64,000 nucleotides of DNA from Elysia crispata (taxonomy: Eukaryota > Mollusca > Gastropoda > Plakobranchidae). Under the pieces are notes generated by a model, which was given only the letters and a program-made list of their open reading frames with translations, was not told the origin of the DNA and ran no database searches. Below are positions 51,461 through 61,759 of the stretch, piece after piece. Both the position numbers and the translations under genes were made by a program. The stretch's first letter is position 1. Every line of letters begins with the position of its first letter. The DNA lies in contig JAWDGP010000286.1 of the NCBI GenBank assembly GCA_033675545.1, forward strand, positions 1,317,501 to 1,381,500, in the 5' to 3' direction.

Positions 51461-52244
51461 ATTTTGAACGATTCAAAAATCTATTTTTGAACAATTGATG
51501 CGTTTCCTTCTTGTGATATACGTTTTTTTTTTTTTAACAAGAACAACTGCTTCTGCGATTGCTGCGTCAAAACCACCCGTCCTATCTCAGCGGGTGCCAA
51601 GACCCAAAAGAGCCGGTCTGCACAATAATATTGTCAATTATATTAAGTCGTGTGTGGGCAACCTAAAAATTATCACTAATATTGCGCAACCAGTATTGCG
51701 CAGTATAATTGATCGTGTATGGGCCGCAAAATGCAAATTCTGATTACCAAAAAAAAAAAAAAAAAAATTAAACCTATCTTGAAAAAAAGATTGAAAAAAT
51801 GACTTAGCCTATACCTTCATAAGAATGAAATACATGGAAATTAACAATAACCTCCTCCACCGCCACCCCCTTAAAAAAAAAAGAACAAGCACAAACTTAA
51901 TGCTATTTTATATGCTAAGTTAATAATAGTATGATCATCATCGGTCTTTTCATTTCCGAGAAATATCCAGCGGAATCAATTCAAAGAAACTTCTCTACTT
52001 GGTCGCTCCCGTTGGTCAATATAGTTGTATAATTACTGTCTTTCCGACTAGATTTAAACTTGAAGAAATAATAATAATATTTATGCTGTTTGTGGTTCCT
52101 TTTGCAAAATAAATAAACAAAGTTTAGAAAGAATGCAATGTTATAATATAGATTATAGGCTTCAATATCTGTTATTGCTGTAAAGTTTGCTTTAGGTGCG
52201 TGGCTTTGGAGGGGATATATCTGTTGTTGTTATAATGATAGTCT

Positions 52245-52458
52245 TGTAGCACTTATCCAATTAATAAGAAACACATTTTGAACCTTTGGGTTTTCTGGTT
52301 TTATTGAATTATTAAAGTATCATCCGACTTTGTCGAGATATAAGTCTGAACTGAGAAAGTAAGCCCTAGGTCTCCTCAACGTCTCTGTGGTGAGCTCTCT
52401 TCACAACCTCGGATGTATACATTCGTCACGGGTTAGTCTTTAGTCCAAACGCCACACA
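52245..52458 (-). repeat. Probable 3' LTR of the Gypsy element
   Basis: Immediately after the G-rich tract the minus strand reads TGTGTGGCG; about 214 bp later it reaches GCTACA, giving a TG...CA span of usual LTR type. An AATAAA (plus 52,299-52,304) lies inside. The right boundary is tentative because no second LTR is available for comparison. Confidence 0.45.
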
Positions 52459-55330
52459 GGCCCCCCCAAAGACTGACAACGTAAGAGTCACTGGTATCGC
52501 ATAGGCGGTGGAATAGTGCGACCTGTACCCGAAGACGTCTTAACAGCAGGGCGCGACATAGCTTGCTGATGCTTCGAGGCGGTGCTTGAGTCTGATGGAT
52601 GACTGCGTGAGGGATGACTCTGTTTGGTTGGAGGGCGACCAGGTGGAGGACGTTTAGCCAGTATGACCGAAATGGATCGAAAAACGCTGGCTTGATGCGA
52701 TCGACTGAGATTCGTTCAGCGCGACCGCCAATGTCTATGAGGAAAGTTTTGTCCCCTGGAGTCAGAACTGCGTAAGGACCCGAATAAGGCCTCTGTAGCA
52801 GCCCTTTAGTGCCATCTCGTGAGACGTACACATGTTTTGCGGCTAACAAAGATGGGGATAGGTAGGGTCTAGCAGAAGTGTGATGGGAGGCCGGACGAGG
52901 TGCATAAAGCGGGATGTTCAGCCTGAAATTCAGCAGTAAGTCATTCATAGATTTTGCAGATTTAGGTGGAACTAGTTCACCTGGGATTGTCAAAGGCTCA
53001 CCGTAAACAAGCTCTGCTGAGGAATAACCTAAGTCTTCTTTTAGTTTGGTTCTGAGCCCGAGAAGTTCCCAAGGTAGTTCTTCTACCCAATTTGGACCGG
53101 TGAGACGGGCTTTTAGAGCTGTCTTGAGAGTTCGATGAAAACGTTCGATCATCCCATTTGCCTGAGGATGATAAGCAGATGTATGGTGAAGCTTGACTCC
53201 GAGGCGAGCCGCTATCTCACTCCATAAAGATGATGTGAACTGTGACCCGCGATCTGACGAAATATCTCCAGGGACACCGAAACGAGCAATCCAGCCAGTA
53301 ATGAGAGCATGCACACACTCGGGTGTTGTAATGCCTCGTAGTGGAATAGCTTCTGGCCAGCGTGCGTTGCGGTCGATAATTGTCAGGAGATATGTGAAGC
53401 CAGAAGAAAAAGGTAAAGGTCCAACAATATCAATGTTTATGTGTGAGAATATTTTCTCAGGTACAGAGAAATGTTCTAGTGGAGCTTTTGTGTGGTTTTG
53501 TATTTTCGAACTTTGACAGTGATGACATTCTTTCACCCATATACTGACCTGCTTCAGCATCCCGTGCCAAACAAATTTGTCTGAGACCATTTTGACGGTG
53601 GCTTTGACTCCTGGATGTGAGAGATTGTGAACAACGTCGAACACTGTGCGTCTGAAATCAGGAGGTACAATCGGACGTGGGCGGCCTGTTGAAACGTCAC
53701 ACACAAGCTCTGGTCCTTGCTCGTTCAATCTTGTATTGGTAATCTCTAGGCAAGTGAAGGCTGTCTTGTAAGCTTGTACGTCAATACTAGCAGCTTGGGC
53801 TCTAGCCATTGCTATGTAATCTATGCACAAGGAAACTGCGTTGGTTGTTCTGGAACGAGACAGACAGTCGGCGACGATATTGTTTTTACCAGAGACGTGT
53901 CCTATGTCGGTGCTAAACTCGGAAATGGCAGAGAAATGTCTTTGTTGTCGTGCTGACCATAATTCTGTTGTTTTTGCCATGGCGTGCACTAGTGGTTTAT
54001 GGTCTGTGTAAATGGTGAGATTCCGTCCTTCAAGCATGAAACGGAAGAGACGAATTGCCAAATATACTCCAAGTAATTCTCGGTCGAAAGCACTGTATTT
54101 TATTTCTGCTTTTCGTAGTTGTCGGCTGAAAAAGGCTAAAGGTTGCCAATGGCCTTTGTTGAACTGTTCGAAGACGGCGCCAACGGCCACATCTGAAGCG
54201 TCAGAAGTAAGAGCTAAAGGGCAGTCAGTGCAAGGATGGACCAGCATTGCTGCATTAGCCAAAGCAGTTTTACCGTTTAGGAAAGCCTGTTTCATCTCTT
54301 GTGACCACACTAGCTCTTGTCGAGGCTTAGAACACTTTAGTGCCCCGTAAAGAGGACTGAGGGTGGCAGCAATGTTAGGCAAAAAACGGTGGTAAAAGTT
54401 AATCATACCTAAAAACTCTTGTAGTCCTTTCACAGTTGATGGTTGAGGGAATGTTTGGATGACTTTAACCTTGGCTTGGGTTGGACTAGATCCTTTCTTT
54501 GATACTTGGTGCCCCAAGAATTCCAGGGAAGAGACACCGAAAAGACATTTTTCAAGGCGAATTACAAGTCCATGATCTATCAAACGTCTTAACACAGCTT
54601 TTAAGTCATCCATGTGTTCCTTTTCTGTCGAACTTGCTATGAGGATGTCGTCAAGATAAACAAAAGCTGAATCAATGTCCTGAAGGACAGAATCCATAAG
54701 TCTTTGAAACGTTTGGGCAGCACTTTTTAAGCCGAAAGGCATCCGCAAAAATTTCCACAGACCAAACGGGGTGATCACTGCTGTCTTAGGAATGTCTTCA
54801 GGGGCGACTGGAATCTGATGATAGCCACGAACTAGGTCGATTTTCGAGAAGATAGTCTTTCCTTTAAGGCGGGACGAGAAGTCATGGATATGGGGAATGG
54901 GGTACCGATCTGGCGCGGTGACATCGTTTAATTTTCTGTAGTCGCCGCATGGGCGCCAGCCACCGTTTGGTTTGGATACCATATGGAGAGGAGATGCCCA
55001 CGGGCTGCTTGATTTCCTAATAATGCCCATCTTTTCCATCTCAGAAAACTCCTTTTTGGCTATTGCTAGTCTGTCTGGAGCAAGGCGACGAGCTCGGGCG
55101 AAGACAGGACGGTCTTTAGTTGGGATGAAGTGATGTACACCATGTTTAACCTCCGCAGCTGAAAATGTTGGCTTCAGCAGATCCGGGAATTCATTTAGAA
55201 GCTTTCGGAACTTATTACTTGAAGGCTCGACAAGCGCGAGGTTGGTTGGCGTAACTGTACTGACATAGCAGGGAATGCCTGAAAATGTTTCTGCTTCTAT
55301 CAAGCGACAGTTCCTCATGTCGACAAGCAA
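52433..55330 (-). CDS. pol: Ty3/Gypsy pol: reverse transcriptase, RNase H, integrase
   Basis: A 965-codon frame that opens inside the protease region (its nominal start, TTG, is not a true start). RT: Asp165 in FSKID and YLDD at 225-228. RNase H: Asp377 (TSDAS), Glu418 (FDRELL), Asp443 (YTDHKP). Integrase: zinc site His568, His572, Cys602, Cys605 (HX3H...CX2C), then Asp634 (NIDIVGP), Asp693 (SSDRGSQF) and Glu729 (MIERFH), a D-D-35-E spacing. All visible catalytic residues are kept and there is no internal stop. The last 40-50 residues look shifted: another frame in the same stretch carries the basic Thr/Arg/Pro-rich tail usual at the end of these polyproteins and stops before the polypurine tract. 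Known role: copies element RNA and integrates the cDNA. Confidence 0.93.
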   Translation of the reverse strand: MLVDMRNCRLIEAETFSGIPCYVSTVTPTNLALVEPSSNKFRKLLNEFPDLLKPTFSAAEVKHGVHHFIPTKDRPVFARARRLAPDRLAIAKKEFSEMEKMGIIRKSSSPWASPLHMVSKPNGGWRPCGDYRKLNDVTAPDRYPIPHIHDFSSRLKGKTIFSKIDLVRGYHQIPVAPEDIPKTAVITPFGLWKFLRMPFGLKSAAQTFQRLMDSVLQDIDSAFVYLDDILIASSTEKEHMDDLKAVLRRLIDHGLVIRLEKCLFGVSSLEFLGHQVSKKGSSPTQAKVKVIQTFPQPSTVKGLQEFLGMINFYHRFLPNIAATLSPLYGALKCSKPRQELVWSQEMKQAFLNGKTALANAAMLVHPCTDCPLALTSDASDVAVGAVFEQFNKGHWQPLAFFSRQLRKAEIKYSAFDRELLGVYLAIRLFRFMLEGRNLTIYTDHKPLVHAMAKTTELWSARQQRHFSAISEFSTDIGHVSGKNNIVADCLSRSRTTNAVSLCIDYIAMARAQAASIDVQAYKTAFTCLEITNTRLNEQGPELVCDVSTGRPRPIVPPDFRRTVFDVVHNLSHPGVKATVKMVSDKFVWHGMLKQVSIWVKECHHCQSSKIQNHTKAPLEHFSVPEKIFSHINIDIVGPLPFSSGFTYLLTIIDRNARWPEAIPLRGITTPECVHALITGWIARFGVPGDISSDRGSQFTSSLWSEIAARLGVKLHHTSAYHPQANGMIERFHRTLKTALKARLTGPNWVEELPWELLGLRTKLKEDLGYSSAELVYGEPLTIPGELVPPKSAKSMNDLLLNFRLNIPLYAPRPASHHTSARPYLSPSLLAAKHVYVSRDGTKGLLQRPYSGPYAVLTPGDKTFLIDIGGRAERISVDRIKPAFFDPFRSYWLNVLHLVALQPNRVIPHAVIHQTQAPPRSISKLCRALLLRRLRVQVALFHRLCDTSDSYVVSLWGGLCGVWTKD
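52459..52470 (-). other. Polypurine tract (plus-strand primer) of the Gypsy element
   Basis: The minus strand reads CTTTGGGGGGGCC directly before the TGTG of the presumed LTR. In LTR retrotransposons this position holds the RNase H-resistant primer for plus-strand DNA. Confidence 0.55.
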
Positions 55331-55565
55331 GTTGTGTGTTCGTAAAAAATCAGCGCCAAGGAGCGGGCGGCTGACATCTGCTGCGATGAGCCGAGCTTGG
55401 AAATTGCGTTGACCAAAACGAAGACAAACGACGCGAGTACCATAAGTCGTTATGGTAGAACCATTGGCAGAGGTCCTCTGGGTCCTGTTTTCTTGTCGAG
55501 TTTAGACGCTGGAGTAACAGAAACTTGAGCTCCTATGACAACTAGAAAGCACCTTTTAGAAATGC
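55331..55565 (-). pseudogene. Decayed retropepsin region of the Gypsy element
   Basis: The C-terminal half (55,331-55,470) reads on into pol and has the LLGADFLR motif typical of Gypsy proteases. The N-terminal half is in another frame, so there is a frameshift near 55,485. At 55,531-55,539 the active-site triad that should be Asp-Thr-Gly reads Val-Ile-Gly, within otherwise family-like sequence (GAQVSV). This protease could not work: the copy is dead as an autonomous element despite its intact-looking RT and integrase. Confidence 0.75.
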
Positions 55566-55744
55566 TGTCTGTGATAAAAAGCTGCGTATGTTTGTGGTTC
55601 TCTGAAGTTGAAACGGCACAATGTAGCACTTTGGCGTTTCTCTGCCTGTGATTATGTGTAAAACTTGAATAGTGTTTGCAGGTGCGGTCATAGCGTTGTG
55701 CTTTAAAAAGGCTTAAAAAGCTTGATAAAATCTATTAAAGTTTA

Positions 55745-56045
55745 CATTTAGATCTAGATCTACTTGCATAGTCATGAAGACAGAAAGGAAAAACCTAGAT
55801 TTAGATCTAAATCTAGTTGCACATGGAGACTGAAAATAAAACAAAGCCCAGCTTAAGAATAGATCTAGAGGTCTAATTGCACATGGAGACTGAAAAGAAG
55901 ACTGAAAATAAAACAACGCCCAGCTTAAGAATAGATCTAGAGGTCTAATCGTACATGGAGACTGAAAAGAAACGCCCAATTTAAGAATCAGTCGAGATCT
56001 AGTTGCACATGAGGACTGAAAAGAAACTCCCAAGCCCAATACAAC
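55745..56045. repeat. Tandem array, about five units of 55-75 bp
   Basis: Units begin near 55,751, 55,803, 55,861, 55,934 and 55,991 and share TTGCACATGGAGACTGAAAA with GATCTAGA-type words and CCCAGCTTAAGAAT. It abuts the truncated 5' side of the Gypsy element. The minus frame across it reads as a repetitive peptide and is not taken as coding. Confidence 0.85.
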
Positions 56046-56049
56046 GCTG

Positions 56050-57400
56050 AACTCTAGCACTCGAAAGAAGAGAAGGTAAGATATTTATAAGCTTATATTT
56101 ATGATCAGAACTTTATATCTAGATTATAGAACATATAGATTAGTACCCTAACCCTTCCGTAGTCTTGACCCATGCCCAAGATAAATTGTAAACCTTAAAT
56201 TGGTCACAACTCCAATAGCAGCAGCAGGTCCTTGTGCATATCATGTTAGGCAGTGATAGAGGCTGTGGATGCATTAAAAAAAAAAAAGATAAATTTGTAG
56301 ATATCTGCCCAACTCTTGTAGACAACGATTCCTTGTCTTTGGCCTAGATTAATGTATTTTTGGTAGTGAAAATCGTCGCGATTAAGTAATAAGTAAAGAA
56401 CATAACAATTAAATGGGATTAATTATGACAGATGAGACTCCTCTGATCTAGATCTAAGTTCTCTTTTTTGCAATAAAGAAATAGTGCCCACTGTTTCGGA
56501 ATTGGGCGTATGCGCCGGGACTGCAGTGGGTAAATGCTTGCTGTCTGTATGGGTCAAGAGTAAGTGGAGCAGGCAAAAGCTCAAGCGGCTTATTAGAAAG
56601 CTTTGAATTTTTGCATCAAGTGCATAAGAGTGCACCTTGCGCAATTCTTAGCAAAGCATTATTTACAAACACTTATGTCAGCTCTCACATAAAAATGACT
56701 AATAAGCTACATGTGATCACCCATGATTTAAGTCTAAAGAGTGGAAACAACATATTAAACCCTATAACAAGAAAGTCTTCAATCGCCATGACTATGATAC
56801 AATCATGATCTCTGATCCTATTTGATTCCGCATCCATTTCTTAGATTAAACTAAAGGAATATACAATTTTAAAATTAGTATTTCATTTGCAGTTAACTGC
56901 AATAAAGTTTTCAAAAGATGTGGTCTTGTCTTGAATTAATTAGGTGCCGAGCTCTTTAGCATAGGCAATCATCACTTTCCATGCATTTTTCCCAATACTT
57001 TAATTATTTTATGCCTTGCCTTAAGTCAATCCTGTGATATTGTTTTCAATTTAGAAGTCATAGGTTATGGCTTGATGACAATCAAAAGCTGAGCTGTAAG
57101 ATCACCACTACCAAATAATCTAGATCAGTATCTCCAGCGGCCTTTTTTGCCCTTCATTTGCCTCTGGTACTACATATACTTTTGTGAATCTGCGTGTCAA
57201 TTTTTTCTACTATCTTTGTTGCTCTGTCAACTTCTTCAATTCCCTGCATTGTTCGATCAATTTTTTTTCTGTTGTTTCAGGTGCTTTGGCCGATTTCTTC
57301 TATCTGTTCAGTTGCGTGATCAGTTTAGTTTCCAGCCAATGTTAGTTGCTGGTTTTGTATGTTGCCGCTGCTGCTCATTTCTCTGCTTCTAACACCACTG
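56050..57400. other. No gene recognised
   Basis: AT-rich unique DNA with scattered GATCTAGA words and short frames only. Nothing supports a gene beyond the weak heptad-like frame near 57,220-57,280. Confidence 0.5.
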
Positions 57401-57499
57401 TTGGATCACAGACCATCTTTTGGAGCATATGCTGTGGCGATACCATGATATCAAGAGTCGTCATGTCATTGTATTGATCGTAGAATCAAATGAACAAGC

Positions 57500-59500
57500 A
57501 CAATTCAAATGAATCTGATATAAAAATTACTTCCAAAATTTTATTGATTTAAAAAAACAAGCAAAATGCATCCAGCAAATATAGGTATTTTGATCTAGAA
57601 CATGATTTTAAGCTGGAAACATTAACATTTCATAAAAGTTTTATATGGATGAGAGACTTGAGTGATATTGGTCTGAAAAAAAATCAGCTAAAATGGATTC
57701 ATAATCGACAAAGTGTGTCTTAAAAAAATCTTGCACAAGAGCATTCTTGAAAAATGGGTTGTGTTCAAATACACCGTTTCAAACCAACTTCTCTTGAGCT
57801 TGAATATTATTTCAAGTGAAGTGCAAGGCACCACATTACAGTATCGGATTATTGATTAATACAAAGTTGATTCTGGAAACGTGACTATGTAATCAACATA
57901 CACTTGCATTACCTGAACAAAGAGATTCAACATTCTAGTTTATCATATTACATGTGTTGCTTTCCATATTTTGAAATCGTTTTCCAAAATGACTGAAGTG
58001 AGGCATATATATCCCTCCATTAAAAATTTTTAGTTAGCCTTTTGATGACTACATTAGATCCCCACTGTTTTTCTTTTCCTCTCTTTGCCTTTTCATGCGT
58101 CATCTTTTCCCCTGTTTCTTCTGAATTCATTCAGAAGAACATTTTTTTTTATCATCTATAAGTCAGGTGTCTTGAAAATTTACTAGGCTATTGTGCATTT
58201 CTCTTGCCTGTTTTCTATGTTCATTAAAGCCTAAGATGCTTTTGGACATTTTCTTCTTCCTTATAATTGCTGCCAAATTCCTCATTTATTGTTCCATAAA
58301 ACAATAATAACAAAGTAAATACACATTTCCTCAGTATTCTCATGACTAGATTCATTTGCCTGTTTTAACTTTCTCTTCTGATTCTAGTGCTGTTAACCTT
58401 TTTGTTAGAAGTAAACCAGTTTGAGCAATTCCTTTGTCGCCACTGCAATTTGGCCTACTGCTTCTACCGCCAATATTCCATGGTAGATACCTCTGACCAA
58501 TTGCTCTGTAGATGCCAATAGTTTTGTTTTGTTTTTTGATAGACTTGAACTGCTTGAGAGATCACTGTCTGAAGAAATGAGTACCACTGAAATGAATCTG
58601 ATGTACAAATCAGTTTCATATTGATTCATGAAGCAAACAAGAATCAAACACCAAATCTAAATTTGATCTCTAGCATAATATAAAACAAGAGCTTTAACAT
58701 TCAAAAAAGTAGATTTATATAGAAGAATCACTCAGTTGAAGTGCTCATTTGAAAATTCAAACTGGAAACAAATTAGACCATAATTATAAGTATGTGTTCA
58801 AATTTCCAACAAATACATTCTCAAAATATATGTTTTATTTGAAATACAACTCAGCCTATATTATACCAACTCAGTTTCCACAAGTTGCACTGCATTGATT
58901 TAAACTGAATTGAAAAGCATTTTCTTTGAAAAACCCAAAATTATGATTCAACTTAACACCTACACTTAAATATAAAGTGAAACCTTAACATACTGAGCAA
59001 ATAGGTAAATCATATGATTATATTGCTGCTAAATGCATGTTGATTTCTTTAACTCCTAAATTGCTTTCCAAATGATTGAAGTGAGCTTCCCGTCAAAACT
59101 CTTTACTTAGCTTTCTGGTGATTGCATTTGACCTCAAAGCTGTTTCCCAATATTTTGTTGCCTTTGTAAGTATCTTTTCTTCCTTTTAGTCCATTCAGAA
59201 GACTTTCATACATTCTTTTTTGCCTGCATGACATTGTTGTAAAAATATATTTTTGCACTTCATGCAAAAATGTTCTTTTAGCTGTGCCAGTTTCTGAAAT
59301 CTACCAAGCCAAGAGTTTTTTTTTAAGTTTTGTTCCTTACGCTTTCTGCCAAAAACCATTGGTCAATGTTTTATAAAACAATGATAATGATTGTTTAATA
59401 TCCCAATATTTCCTCAGTATTCTCATTACTATAGTTCTGAACCTCTCGATTTTTGTATCATTCTCAATTTTAATTTATAAATAAAGTTATAATATTTTAT
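57500..59500. repeat. Old tandem duplication, period about 1.08 kb
   Basis: Matching words recur in order at constant offset: GAATCTGAT at 57,511 and 58,594; ATAAAACAATAATAA at 58,296 versus ATAAAACAATGATAA at 59,373; CCTCAGTATTCTCAT at 58,329 and 59,412. Between them paired diverged blocks occur (for example TGAAGTGAG near 57,995 and 59,080). Short minus-strand frames with heptad-like peptides (TEQLVRGIYHGILAVEAVGQ at 58,450-58,510; KKIDRTMQGIEEVDRATK near 57,220-57,280) lie beside each copy. Confidence 0.7.
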
Positions 59501-61234
59501 CTCTTTCAATGCTGTGTATGTAGCTTTTCGTAAGTGTACGTCACAATCATTGTTGCCCTTGATATCATTTCATGAGTTTCTTGTCTTGCCAATCTTAATT
59601 TTTTTTTGGAGCTGGAGAACACAAAAAACACCCAATCAACTATGCAGAATACATCATATTTCTCATGGAATGCTTTACTTCATTCCTAACTTGCATGCAA
59701 TACTTTCTTTTTTTTGCTAGTTTCTTCCTGGTATGTTCCTATCTCTTAATTAGTCTCTTTTTGAAACATCCAACACGAGTGCCTCCATTGGATATCTCCT
59801 GTTTTTGTTTTTTTATTCTATGTATTTCTTGTGAAGCACAAGGGTTCTGCACAAAGGCACAAAAAATGGAAATACAACCCACATAACACACACTTTGACT
59901 GCACTTCAATTAATTACGTTGCATCACTTTTATCAATTTTTTTTACCAGTCAACCTGTTCAAATTGAAACAAAAAACAAAACAAAAATAAAATGTTATTG
60001 ATTTGCAAACCAAGAGTGGTATTGGGGAATTTTTCTTCGATGTTTTGACAATTTTTTTTCTTGCTTCTTCTTCACTGAAGATGACAAATCTGGGGCTGTA
60101 TCCCAACAGGAATCACATGACCTACAATCTTTGAAATTTCCGTTTAAAAGTTACGTCTTCTTCCCTTTTACGACAGTGCCTTATCTACAAATGCAGGCTT
60201 CCTCTTCCCACTTGATGGGAATGAATGAAAATTTGGTGAATCTGTTATAATATGATTTTTGTAGGTGGTCTGCATGTTTCTCAAAATTTGAACCTTACCT
60301 GCATACATGCAATCATCTTCTCTTGTTGCTGGAAGAGAAAGCTGGAAAAAGCTTTATGTTGTTCATTACACAGGTGCAGGCTTGGAAACTCTTGGGTTTA
60401 CAAAATCACGCTTGAAGGACCTATGTTATATCTAAAACTTAAGCTTGTTTTATTGCTTATTATTTAAAAAGATTTTTTTTAAATTTAGATTTACAAGAGC
60501 TTCCTTGGTTCTTGGTGATCCATGGGGTGGAGGTTCTAGTAGTTTCTTCTAAGTAATAATATCTCCTTCATAAATGCCAACATTTCCATGCATATTATAG
60601 TTTCATTGGACAAATAGTGTAAACGTTTTTGGTTGTCTCTATATATTGATGTTTCTGTGTTCTGGACAGGTTTTATATATCTTTTGGCCTGATTAAATTC
60701 TCTTGTGTATATTTTTAGATGTTTTGTCATCTAAAATACTGTCGCTAAAATTATACTTTTGTGTTTTGGCTGAGGTACACTGGATCAGATTCCATGACAA
60801 AATACCAAAAGCAATCTCTGGAGTCCTTGTTACCCTCACCTGCTATACAACCACTGGTTCACTAAACTTCCACAGACTTCAGTATTTCTTGAAAATATTT
60901 TGTAAACAGCTTTAGAGTTAAATACATCCAAGCATGTATATTATATTATTATGGCATCTCCGTTTTGTTTATGCAGCCCTCAGCTCTAAACCTATTTTCC
61001 ACAAGCACTTTGTTTTTCTAATGGATTACCATCAAACTGCTTTCCCATGAGTAATCACCATCTCCCCTCGGTGTATTGCTTACTCTTTCTGCCACAAGCT
61101 TTTCAGTAATCTATTACAATTTTTTTTGTATCTGCTCTTATTATTCAGATCGTCTTAAAGCCTTCATGGCTTCTTTCTTCTTCTGGCATTGAATATGCAA
61201 CGCTTTTGCAGGCACAGGTTCTAAATTTTTTTCA

Positions 61235-61717
61235 CTATGTCAGCACTCTCTGCCTTCTGGACAAATTGTTTTTATGCTGATTTACTTTTTCCTTCAGATT
61301 TACAAACTCTGTTTCTAATTCATAAATAATGAATGCATTTGTTAAGAACTTTTGTAACTGTTCGAGCTTACTGGAACATTCACTTCTACCAACAAGATAA
61401 CCAAACAAGTTAAACATTTGACCTTCTGATGTCATATTTACCACTGTGCATCTGAGCATAAGTTGAAAAATTACCAACTGAAAAAGAAAAACCTTGACAT
61501 CAATGATAATGATGAATGTACCTTTAACATTTTGAAGCAATGACAACTGCAGGAGCAGTTTGCAACCCCTGAAAGTTTCAGAAGTTTTATTTCTTATTTC
61601 ATTTCTTTGAAAGTAAAGAACATAGTCTGATAAATAAACTGGGCATGGCATACCTTCTTCTCTACAGCCACTTGACGTGAACACCATCCCCGACCAGTCA
61701 TCCATGCTCTTGTGCAT
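61235..61717 (-). CDS. Unexplained 160-codon open frame
   Basis: The longest frame in the window not explained by a repeat or transposon. ATG at 61,717 (MHKSMDDWSGMVFTSSGC) to TAG near 61,235. The middle is hydrophobic (KVFLFQLVIFQLML), the C-terminal third is Leu/Glu/Lys rich and could form a short coiled coil (SSKLEQLQKFLTNAFI, then ELETEFVNLKEKVNQ). No family is recognised. In DNA this AT-rich a stop-free run of this length is uncommon, but there is no clear promoter or splice evidence; it may be an exon plus intron read-through or chance. Confidence 0.28.
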   Translation of the reverse strand: MHKSMDDWSGMVFTSSGCREEGMPCPVYLSDYVLYFQRNEIRNKTSETFRGCKLLLQLSLLQNVKGTFIIIIDVKVFLFQLVIFQLMLRCTVVNMTSEGQMFNLFGYLVGRSECSSKLEQLQKFLTNAFIIYELETEFVNLKEKVNQHKNNLSRRQRVLT

Positions 61718-61759
61718 TTGACTTAACAAGCTATTGAACTTTCTGTGTGATGACAGAGG

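Larger units (their letters stand above)
50963..51727 (-). mobile_element. PIF/Harbinger-derived element with terminal inverted repeats
   Basis: The ends match as inverted repeats: left GGCGCCCATACACGATCAATT (50,963-50,982 and one further base), right 51,707-51,727; 19 of 21 positions agree. AAA flanks both ends, a possible 3-bp target duplication. A minus-strand transposase fragment lies within. At 765 bp it is far too short for a full Harbinger (two genes, 2-4 kb), so it is an internally deleted non-autonomous copy. The left end also contains a perfect 18-bp hairpin and several internal copies of ATTGCGCAATA/CAATTTAATTG-like words. Confidence 0.75.
52245..55700 (-). mobile_element. Ty3/Gypsy LTR retrotransposon, 5'-truncated and decayed
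   Basis: Minus-strand order: remains of a gag/protease border (55,700-55,490), protease C-terminal half, reverse transcriptase, RNase H, integrase, polypurine tract and a 3' LTR-like end. The order PR-RT-RH-IN is that of Ty3/Gypsy (Metaviridae-type) elements. No gag body or matching 5' LTR was found above 55.7 kb, where a tandem array begins instead. A G-rich tract (52,460-52,470) is followed by TGTGTGGCG, the expected LTR start. The element runs in the same direction as HS2ST. Confidence 0.9.

Noticed and set aside
53193..54350. Plus-strand frames of 60-112 codons
   Set aside because: Shadows of the Gypsy pol gene on the opposite strand.
56423..56644. Candidate HS2ST anchor exon (LISRLSFCLLHLLLTH)
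   Set aside because: No splice donor follows in a usable phase and the hydrophobic run is short and interrupted.
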